From positions 1 through 43,996 of the forward strand of contig CAIKHZ010000355.1 of the NCBI GenBank assembly GCA_903827375.1: 43,996 nucleotides of DNA. The letters run 5' to 3'. The translations under genes and the position numbers were made by a program. Positions within the stretch are counted from its first letter, which is position 1, and the number at the start of each line of letters is the position of its first letter. This DNA is from Akkermansiaceae bacterium (GTDB lineage: Bacteria > Verrucomicrobiota > Verrucomicrobiia > Verrucomicrobiales > Akkermansiaceae). The notes beneath the pieces were generated by a model that did no database searches, was not told the origin of the DNA, and saw only the letters and a list, made by a program, of their open reading frames with translations. Positions 33,616 to 43,200 of the stretch are shown piece after piece.

Positions 33616-35862
33616 ATGAAAATTCCAATGGTACTTCTGATGGCCGCAGTGGCGGGCTATGCGGCCTATGCGAGTCGCGGAGAAAGCACTCCGAAACCGG
33701 GCGAGCCATCGGCCGCCACCGAGGTGAGTGCCGCCGGGCGCTGGGCGTTCCAACCGGCGCGTGATGATTTCAGTCCCGACTCGCTGCTTGACCTGCGGTT
33801 TCTGAACGAGAAGGTCGCCGGGGATCACGGATTCATCACCCGCTCGAAAGACGGCAGTGATTTTTCATTCGCTGACGGCACGCCTGTCCGGTTCTGGGCC
33901 GTCAACGATGCTGCCTTCGACAAGAATCTTCCCCGTCATGCCCGTTTCCTCGCCAAACGCGGCATCAACATGGTGCGCTTCCACACCAATATCACGCCGG
34001 GCGGCAATCGCCTAACTGATGTCGATGCTGCCGAGCGCGAGCAGATATGGCGTGGTGTGGCGGCCATGAAAAAGGAGGGCATCTACGTGACTCTCTCGCC
34101 GTATTGGGCAGGTGCCTCACGGGTGACGTCTGCCATGGGTTACCTTGATGACGGTGGAAATCACAACTGGGGCTTGTTGTTTTTCGATAAAAAACTACAG
34201 GACGCCTACAAAGGTTGGTTAAAACAGCTGCTCGCCGAGACCAACCCGCACACCGGTATTCCTCTGGCACGAGACCCGGCGTTGGCGATCATTCAAATCC
34301 AAAATGAGGACTCGCTGTTGTTCTGGACGAGCCAGGGGATCAAAGGTGCGGCACGCAAGGAACTGCGCCGACAGTTCGGTGCCTTCGCCACTAAAAAATA
34401 TGGCTCTCTGGAAAAAGCCATGGCCGCTTGGCAAAACGCCGTACCCACTGCGGATCAAGACGGGCCGGACGAATTTGTCGGCGGCGAGGCGGCGTTATAT
34501 ATCGTTTGGGAGTTGACCCAACACCGCGGCAACGCCGGACAACAGCAGCGTTGTGCCGATCAGATGGAGTTTTTGACTGCAACGATGCATGATTTCAACA
34601 AAATGATCGGCGCTTTCCTCAAAACCGAACTCGGATGCAAACAACTCGTCAATGCCGGCAACTGGCGCTGCGCCGACAACGTCACCATGCTCGACGCCGA
34701 ACGCCAGTCATACACCGCCAACGACGTCATGGCCGTCAACCGCTATTATGACGGCGACCACGAAGGGGCTAACAAAGGTTGGGCCATCTGCAACGGCGAC
34801 CGCTTCACCGACGAGTCGGCACTTTTGCACCCGCGCCAGTTGCCCTTGGCGCTCAAGCAGGTGGCAGGTTTTCCGATGCTCATCACTGAGAGTTCGTGGG
34901 TGCCGCCGCTGGGCTTTCAGTCCGAGGGACCGTTTTTGGTCGCCGCTTACCAGTCCCTGACCGGCATCGACGTCTTCTATTGGTTTGCCACCGGCGAGGA
35001 AGACTGGCGCCAACCCGGGTCCGCCAATGGCTTTCTGCCCTCCGAAGGCAAGTGGGTCTGCGCCACACCCATGCTGATGGGCCAGTGGCCGGCGGCGGCT
35101 TTGATGTACCGCCGCAGCTATATCCAACAAGCCGCTCCAGTTGTGCTGGAACAGCGCTCACTCGATGACCTGTGGCAACGCCGCATGCCGATCATCGCCG
35201 AGGACGCCGGCTACGACCCGAATCGCGACAAGAACAGCCTCTCCAAGCAATCTAACATCAAGGATGGGGTCAATCCGCTCGCCTACTTGGTGGGTCCTGT
35301 GTTGGTGAACTACGGCGGCAATCCGGCCCAGAGCCGGGTGGGGGATCTCGCGAAATTTATTCACGAGGACGCCAAGATGGTCGCTTCTTCAACGGGTCAA
35401 TTGTTGCTAGATTATGGCCGGGGCTTGTGCCAGTTGAGCACACCAAAGGCCCAGGGCGTCAGCGGGTTTCTCAAGACGCGCGGGATTTTCAAACTCCCCG
35501 ATGTGGAAATCCGCTCCGGAAATGATTACGCCACAGTGCTTGCCGTGGCATTGGACAACCAGCCGTTGCGCGAGTCCGCCAAAATCCTCGTGCAGGTCGG
35601 AACCACCGAACGGCCCATGGGCTGGCAGACCCGGCCCGATGTTTTAGGCAGCCGTCCCGCTGAACAAATCGGCAACTTCGGCCACGCGCCGTGGATGATC
35701 GTGCGAGCCGACGTGACCGTCACGCTCAGCAACCCACATCTCAAAATCGCCCGCGTTTTGGATCCCAACGGGATGCCTGTGAAATCCATTCAGCTGGAAA
35801 TTTCCGGAGGTCGCCAGATGTTCAAGTTCCCAGACGACGCGCTCTACGTCATTCTGGAATAA
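33616..35862 (+). CDS. secreted glycoside-hydrolase-like protein (clan A type)
   Basis: A 748-residue protein starting MKIPMVLLMAAVAGYAAYAS, a signal peptide or N-terminal anchor. Past about residue 90 it has the look of a TIM-barrel retaining glycosidase. RFWAVNDAAF and AKRGINMVRFHTN come first, then the acid/base in IIQIQNEDSLLF (E231) and the likely nucleophile in PMLITESSWVP (E425). The C-terminal 200 residues are probably beta-sandwich. GH5, GH42 or a cellulase-like family are all possible; I cannot choose by eye. ATG 33616 is preferred over an in-frame start at 33535 because it yields the signal sequence. Substrate unknown, probably plant or algal polysaccharide. Confidence 0.75.
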   Translation: MKIPMVLLMAAVAGYAAYASRGESTPKPGEPSAATEVSAAGRWAFQPARDDFSPDSLLDLRFLNEKVAGDHGFITRSKDGSDFSFADGTPVRFWAVNDAAFDKNLPRHARFLAKRGINMVRFHTNITPGGNRLTDVDAAEREQIWRGVAAMKKEGIYVTLSPYWAGASRVTSAMGYLDDGGNHNWGLLFFDKKLQDAYKGWLKQLLAETNPHTGIPLARDPALAIIQIQNEDSLLFWTSQGIKGAARKELRRQFGAFATKKYGSLEKAMAAWQNAVPTADQDGPDEFVGGEAALYIVWELTQHRGNAGQQQRCADQMEFLTATMHDFNKMIGAFLKTELGCKQLVNAGNWRCADNVTMLDAERQSYTANDVMAVNRYYDGDHEGANKGWAICNGDRFTDESALLHPRQLPLALKQVAGFPMLITESSWVPPLGFQSEGPFLVAAYQSLTGIDVFYWFATGEEDWRQPGSANGFLPSEGKWVCATPMLMGQWPAAALMYRRSYIQQAAPVVLEQRSLDDLWQRRMPIIAEDAGYDPNRDKNSLSKQSNIKDGVNPLAYLVGPVLVNYGGNPAQSRVGDLAKFIHEDAKMVASSTGQLLLDYGRGLCQLSTPKAQGVSGFLKTRGIFKLPDVEIRSGNDYATVLAVALDNQPLRESAKILVQVGTTERPMGWQTRPDVLGSRPAEQIGNFGHAPWMIVRADVTVTLSNPHLKIARVLDPNGMPVKSIQLEISGGRQMFKFPDDALYVILE

Positions 35863-35981
35863 GCGTTGCCAGATGCCCGTGCCAAGTGGCAGCCACGCTA
35901 ACACGCGAAAAAAGGAGACCTTCATTTTTTCATGCCATTACGCTTGGAGGACGGGGCGATCAGGTGCATCGTTGGCTCGCC

Positions 35982-37103
35982 ATGAGCCACGGCCTCTCAC
36001 CTGAAGAACGGCATCGCTACTCGCGCCACCTGAGCATACCAGGGGTGGGAGTGGATGGCCAGCTGCGCCTGAAGCACGCATCGGTGTTGCTCATTGGTTG
36101 CGGTGGATTGGGCTCGCCAGCGGCGCTTTATCTGGCTGCCGCAGGGGTCGGGCGGCTGGGCATCGTGGATCCTGATGTGGTGGATGTCTCGAACTTGCAG
36201 AGGCAGATTCTGCACGGCGAATCGTGGGTCGGCCGACCCAAGTTGGAGAGTGCCGCCGCCCGTTTGCGCGAAGTCAATCCACACGTCGTCGTGGAATGCC
36301 ATCCGGTCCGCTTCACCCCGGACAATGCCCTTGAGCTTGCCGCCAACTATGACATTTTGCTCGACGCATCTGACAATTTTCCGACGCGTTATTTAGCGAA
36401 CGACGCGGCATTTTTCCTGAAAAAGCCGTTAGTTTATGGGGCGATTCAGTGTTTTGAGGGGCAGGTGGCGGTATTTGCGCCGCACTTGGGGGGGCCGTGC
36501 TACCGTTGCCTGTTGCCGGAGATGCCGGCGGCTGGGGCGGTGCCGACGTGTGCGGAGGCGGGGGTTCTGGGTGTGCTGCCGGGCATTATTGGCACGTTGC
36601 AGGCGGCGGAGGCGATCAAATTGATCCTTGGAATTGGCAGTATTCCACTTGGGCAGCTGAGCGTTTATGACGCGTTGGGCAGCGCGTTTCGCAGGCTTCG
36701 ATTGCGGCGGGACCCGGAGTGCCGCTTGTGCGGCGAGCGGCCGCAAATTCACCAGGTAGGCAACGCGCAGACGAATGCTGCGAGCCATTGCGCTTTCACA
36801 TCAAATCAAATGGATTCCATCACTGTTACCGAACTCAAGGCGCTTCTCGAAGGCGATTACCAAGGCTTGCTCATCGATGTGCGTGAACCTGATGAACACG
36901 CCGCAGCTAACATTCCGGAGGCTCGTCTCATACCGCTAGGCACCCTTCCGGAGCACTTGGACAGTCTGCCGCGCGATCGCCAGATCCACATTCACTGCAA
37001 GGCCGGCGGACGCTCGGCCAGAGCCGTGAAGCTTTTGTTGGACCATGGGTTCAGCCAGGTCAGCAACGTCAGTGGCGGGATGGATGCGTGGCTGGCTCTC
37101 TGA
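35982..37103 (+). CDS. MoeB/ThiF-type adenylyltransferase fused to rhodanese
   Basis: A 373-residue fusion. Residues 1-255 are an E1-like adenylyltransferase: nucleotide loop IGCGGLGS (38-45), DPDVVDVSNLQRQI, a zinc site formed by CYRC (173, 176) and CRLC (247, 250), and C190 in PTCAEAGVLG. Residues about 277-373 are a rhodanese domain whose active-site loop is CKAGGRS with C339. Such fusions (like MOCS3 and actinobacterial MoeZ) activate and sulfurate a ubiquitin-like sulfur carrier for molybdopterin, thiamine or cysteine synthesis. No MoaD/ThiS-like carrier lies nearby. ATG 35982 is chosen because it gives the usual MoeB N-terminus LSPEERHRYSRHL. Confidence 0.92.
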   Translation: MSHGLSPEERHRYSRHLSIPGVGVDGQLRLKHASVLLIGCGGLGSPAALYLAAAGVGRLGIVDPDVVDVSNLQRQILHGESWVGRPKLESAAARLREVNPHVVVECHPVRFTPDNALELAANYDILLDASDNFPTRYLANDAAFFLKKPLVYGAIQCFEGQVAVFAPHLGGPCYRCLLPEMPAAGAVPTCAEAGVLGVLPGIIGTLQAAEAIKLILGIGSIPLGQLSVYDALGSAFRRLRLRRDPECRLCGERPQIHQVGNAQTNAASHCAFTSNQMDSITVTELKALLEGDYQGLLIDVREPDEHAAANIPEARLIPLGTLPEHLDSLPRDRQIHIHCKAGGRSARAVKLLLDHGFSQVSNVSGGMDAWLAL

Positions 37104-37247
37104 GCGTTGAAAGTGGGGCGATTTTGGAGCTTGGGTTTGCCGATATGAGCTTGACAAGTGGAGGCGACGAACGCACTTGTTGCGAGGAGCAGTTTGGCTT
37201 TTGGATAGCCCCTCTGCTCGGCTCATCCATTCACTTGCCAAGCCCGT

Positions 37248-40200
37248 ATGACCCCTCTGTCCGCCTTTCGCCACGTCCGCAACGGCTCATTCGTCGTATT
37301 TTTTACAGCGAATATTGCCGCCGCCGCTCCTGGAACCTGGAATGTCGATGCCGCCGGCAGTTGGGCGACGGCAGGCTCGTGGGCGGCGGGCATTCCCGGT
37401 GCCACAGCGGGTATTTCCAGTACCGACATAGCCACATTTAGCTACCCGATCACTTTGGACCGGGTGGTCACGGTGGATGCCAACCGCAACATTGGGGGCA
37501 TCACATTTTCCAATCCTTCCTCCAGCAAATTCACCCTCAGTGGTGGTTCGCTGTTGTTGTCTAATGGCGGGATCATCCAGACGACGGTCGATGACGGGGA
37601 CCACACCGATACCATCAGTTCGGCCATCGTGCTTGAGGGCAATGGCGGCACGTTCACGGCTAACGCCGCCTCGAGTTACTGCATACTGAACGTTGGCGGG
37701 GTGACGGGGACTGCGACATCCGGCAACACGGCCACGCTGAGTCTCAATGGTTCAAGTGCCAGCGGCAATGCCGTCACCGGAACGATTGGCAATGGCAGCG
37801 CCGGTGGCCTGCTGGCGGTGGACAAGAGCGGCACCGGCATTTGGTTGCTCAGCGGCACGAATTCCTTCGGCGGCCAACTGACGGTGGAGGATGGATTTTT
37901 GCAAGTTGGGACGGTCAACAATGCGAGCAGCTCGGGGGTGTTTGGCAACAGTGCCCTGTCCGTGATGCTGGGCACCAGCAGCACCACCGGCACCTTGGAA
38001 TACACCGGTGCCACGGCTTCCAGCAACAAGCGTTTCACCATGGCCAGCGGCAGCGGTGGTGGGGCCGTGCAGGTGGATACGAGCGGCACCATTCTGAGCC
38101 TCAGCGGGGTGATTGACGGCGCCGGCTCGCTGAGCATCCTCGGCTATGGCGGAGTGACTCTGAGCGGGGCCAACACGTACACCGGCGGCACCAATCTTTT
38201 CAACGGCGTGCTGAGCTTGGGGAGTGTCGGCGCGCTGGGTAGCAGCGGCTCGATCAACATGGCTGGCGGCACGCTGCAATTCACCAGCACGAACAAGGCG
38301 GATTACTCGAGCCGTTTGAGCAACATTCCCGGCCAATCTTTCATTTTCGACACCAACGCCCAGGCCGTCACCTTCGCCAGTGGATTTGGCAGTGTGAATA
38401 GCTCGCTGACAAAGATAGGCACAGGCACGTTGACCCTCGGAGGTGTCAACACTTATGACAACGGCACGACGGTGAGCAACGGGACGCTGGCGGTCACCGC
38501 CAGCGGCACGCTTGGGGCCGCCGGCGGCACGCTGACGGTGGACGCCACGACCAGCGGTTCGGCCATCCTGAGTTTGGGCACGGGCAGCCAGTCGGTGGGT
38601 GACGTGTATTTGTGGGGTGGTGGACAGATTACGGGCACAGGCACGCTGACTGGCAGGTCGTTCAATGTGTCAAACGGCACGATCAGTGCGATTCTCGCGG
38701 GTTCCTCGGCGGCCTTGGTCAAGGATACCACCAACACGGTGACCCTAACCGGTGCCAATACCTACGGCGGCGGCACCACCGTCACGGACGGCACGCTGAC
38801 GCTCACCGGGGTCGCCGCCACGCTCGGTGCGAGTGGCGGCAGTCTGGTGGTGGATGCCAATTATTCAGGCACGGCCATTCTCAGTTTGGGGACAGCCAGT
38901 CCGACCGTCGGCACAGTGAGTTTGCTCAACGGTGGGCAGATCACCAGCAGCACGGGCACCCTCACCGGTACGGCTTTCAATGTGGAAAGTGGCTCGATCA
39001 CCGCAAAACTCGCGGGTTCGGGGAGTCTGACCAAAGCCAATACGGGCACGGTGACTATAAGCGGGACGAATTCCTACACCGGTCTGACTCAGGTCAATGC
39101 CGGCGTGTTGCAATTTACCAAAGTTGCCTCGCTGCCCGGGCAGACGACAGCGGGCCAAATCCGGGTGGCCGGAGGAGCCACGCTGGGCCTAAACGTCGGC
39201 AGCAGCGGAGAATTCCTAGCGGCCGACCTAGCGAATGTGCTGACCAATGCCAACTTCGCCGCCAGTTCGACGCTGGGTCTCAACACGACGGCGGCGGTCA
39301 CGGTGGCCGCGAGCCTCAATGGCGGCTTTGGTTTGAGTAAATACGGCACAGGCACGCTGACCCTCAGTGCTGCCAACAGCTACAGTGGGAGCACCAGCGT
39401 CACGGCCGGCACGTTGGCGCTTTCCACCAGCGGCACGCTTGGTGCTGGCAGCGGGGCACTGACGGTGGATGCCACGGCCACGGGTTCGGCCGTTGTAAGC
39501 TTGGGCACGACCAACCAGACGGTGGGTGTGGTGTCGTTATTGAACGGCGGGCAGATCACTGGCGCGGGTATTCTAACTGGCTCGGCCTTCAACGTCGAAA
39601 ACGGCAGCATCAGTGCCAAGCTCGCTGGAGCGACGGCTGTTCTCACCAAGGCTAACACCGGGACGGTCACCTTGTCAGGCGCCAACACCTACGGCGGTGG
39701 CACCGTGGTCAACAATGGGACCTTGACCCTTTCGATAGCCGGGGCACTCGGTTCGACCAGCGGCCCGCTCACCGTGGATGCCTCGGCCACTGGCACCTCC
39801 ATTCTAGGATTGGGCACAACCAGCCAAACGGCGGGAGCGGTGAGTTTGCTCAATGGCGGGCAGATCACCGGCACCGGCACGCTCACCGGCGCGTCGTTCT
39901 ATGTCGAGAGCGGCTCGATCAGCACGATTCTAGCCGGAGCGGGGGCTATTTTGACCAAGGGCAATACGGGCACGGTGACCTTGACCGGGGCCAATACCTA
40001 CAGTGGTGGCACCCACGTCAACGCCGGCCTGTTGCAAATCGCCAAGGTTGCCTCGCTGCCGGGCCAGGCGACTTCGGGCCTGATCACGGTGGCGGGTGGA
40101 GCGACGTTGGCGGTGAATGCGGGGGGGGCTGGGGAATTCACGGCAGCCAACATTGCCAGCTTGGTGACGAATGCGAGTTTTGCGGGCAATTCGATCCTTG

Positions 40201-43200
40201 GCATTGACACGACGAACGCGACGGGTGGCAGTTTTGCTTACACTCAGGCTTTGACCGGGGGTCTAGGTCTCGACAAGTTGGGTACGGGTACCCTGACGCT
40301 CTCTGGCGCTGGCAATACCTACAGTGGCAGCACGATTATCGGCAACGGAACGCTCGCCATCTCCGGCAGCGGCACCCTCGGGTCGGGTACCGGAGCCCTG
40401 ACACTCGACGGCACGACAACCGGCACGGCCATCCTTGATCTGGGCACAACCAGCCAGTCGGCGGGTGCTGTGAGCCTGCTCAACGGAGCACAGATCAACA
40501 ACGGCAGGCTCACCGGCACATCGTTTTATGTGGGGAGCGGCTCAATCAACGCCAACTTGCTCGGATCGGGGGCTGTTCTAACTAAGGATACCATTGGCAC
40601 GGTGACCTTGACCGGAACCAACACCTACAGCGGTGGCGTCAATCTCCTCAATGGCGTACTGGTCTTGGGTAGTAGCAGCGCCCTGGGCAGCAGCGGCACC
40701 ATCGCGATGACGGGCGGTACCCTTCAATTCACCGCCAACAACCAGACCGATTACTCCAGCCGCTTCAGCACGGTGCCGGCACAAAGTTTTAATTTTGACA
40801 CCAACGGCCAGTCGGTGACTTTGGCCAGCAGTTTTGGCAGTTCGGGTGGCTCGCTGACCAAGTCCGGGTTGGGCACGCTGACGCTCAGTGGCAACAATAA
40901 TTACGGCACGACCACCATCAATGCGGGCACCTTGCAAGTCACGCAGAAGGCTTCGTTGCCGGGCCAGATGGTCGCCGGTCAAATCACGGTGAGTGATAAT
41001 TCGACGTTGGCAATCAATTGCGGTGGCAGCGGTGAATTCGCTGCGGCAGACGTCACCAACCTCCTCTACAACGTCGCCTTCGGATATAACACCACCCTCG
41101 CCATCGATACCAGCCATGGTTCCTTCAACTATGCCGGGGCGATCAGCCAGTCCATCAGCCTGCTGAAACTCGGCAACAACACGCTCACCCTCTCCGGTGC
41201 CAACAGCACCTATACCGGCACCACCATCGGCATCGCCAATCAGGCCAACGCCGGCACGTTGATGCTTTCCGGCGCGGGCACCCTTGGCTCGGCCGGGCCG
41301 CTCGCGGTGTTTGGCGGCACGCTTGACCTTGGAGGCACCACCCAGGTGATCACTACCCTCGGACTGGGCGGCGGGGCGGCTGGCAGCAATGCCACCATCA
41401 GCATCGGCAATGGCGAATTGCAGATGGGTGGCGACCTGACATTCGTCGCCACCAACAATCCCAACGGAGCAACCATCGTCGGCACCGGCGGCAAACTCAG
41501 CCTGTTCGGCGACCGCATCTTCGCCGTCGGTGATTCCACCGCAGCCGTCAACGATCTAACCATCAGCGCGATTATCCAGAACGGCGACAGCAGCGCTCAC
41601 GCCTTGACCAAGACCGGGGCGGGCACCTTGCTGCTCACCGGCGCGAATACGTACACCGGGATCACCACCATCAGCGCGGGCATTTTGGAAGCATCCGTCC
41701 CAGCCGCCCTGCCTGGGCGCGCCACCCCGGGAAAAATCACGGTCGCCGCCGGTGCCACCTTGGCGGTGAATGTCGGCGGCACGGGTGAATTCACCACGGC
41801 CGACATTGCGAGCTTGGTGACCAACGCGACCTTCTCCGGGACTGCCATTTTAGGGCTTGATACCACCAATGCGGTGGGCGGCACGTTCACCGCGCCTAAC
41901 ATCACCGGCACCCGTGGTGTTGCCAAACTCGGTGCGGGCACCTTGGTTTATGCAGGCACTGGCAACACCTACAGCGGCGTCACTCTCGTCTCGGCGGGCA
42001 CTCTCCAGGTCACTGGAACCCTGGGTAGCGGAGGCATGGTGACTGTTCCCACCGGTGGAACCCTGGCCATCGCAGCCGGTGGTGCCGTCACCCGCAGCGT
42101 CACCGTCAGCGGGGGCGTGCTCAACCTAACCGGCACCATGGGGACCGGTAGCTCGCTCACCCTCAGCGACGGCACCATCAACACGCTCGGCGCGGTGGCC
42201 ACCGCCGCAACCGTGGTGATGCCGCTGGCAACGCCCACGACCGTTTTCAACGCGCCCGTCGGCCAGGAGTTGACGGTGACGAGCAAACTGACCGAGACGG
42301 TGAGCAATGGCTACTTTTTGATTAGCGCCGGCACTCCGGCCTATCAGGTGAATGGAAACAACCTCGTCTCCAATATCGATAATCTCATCATCAAAGGAGG
42401 CACCACCAAAATTGAACGCTATGTCGGCAGCATGAGCGCAGGTTTGGAAGTGCGGGTCTGGTCGGGTGACGGACAGGTCGAGGGGACGCTCTTTGATTTG
42501 CCCAGCACCAGTAACACGCCTGCCGTGAGTTCCACCGCTGGATCCATTGCTTATGCCACCGCCTCGATCCATACCGATGGCGGGGATTGGTTCACCTCTT
42601 CGGGCAGCGGGGTGGTGACCGGCACGCCGAGTGGCTACTCCGCCAACTTCACGGTGGAATATCGCGGCAAGCTTCACATCACCACCGCCGGCACCTACAC
42701 GTTTGCCACCACCAGTGATGATGGCAGCGCCTTGTGGATCGATCCGGGCGTCGTCAACCCGCCCTACAGCACCGCCAATGTCCAAAATAACGCCTACCAA
42801 GGCATGACGCTCAGGGCATCCGCTCCCATCACCCTCACCGTCGGCGACCACGATATCATCGTTCGCTACTATCAAGGCGGCGGTGGTTTAGGCCTCTACG
42901 TCCAATGGGATCCGGCTGGCGGCAGCAACTTCGTCGATATCCCGGGCACGGCATATTTCCATGGCAGCCAAGCGCTCGCCGTGGCGAACCTGCCGTCCAC
43001 CAATCTCGGCGTCACCGCCACCAGTACCCTCAATATGGGCTTTGCAGGTAGCGCCAGCTTGGGCAGCGTGAATATTGCAGCCCCGGCGGCTTCCACCCTC
43101 ACGTTCAGCACGGCCACCAGCCTGAGTTTGGACAATCTATCGACCACCGAGACGGCGAGTATTGCTGCCGGTCCGTCGCTCTCACTGCGCACCGGCAACG

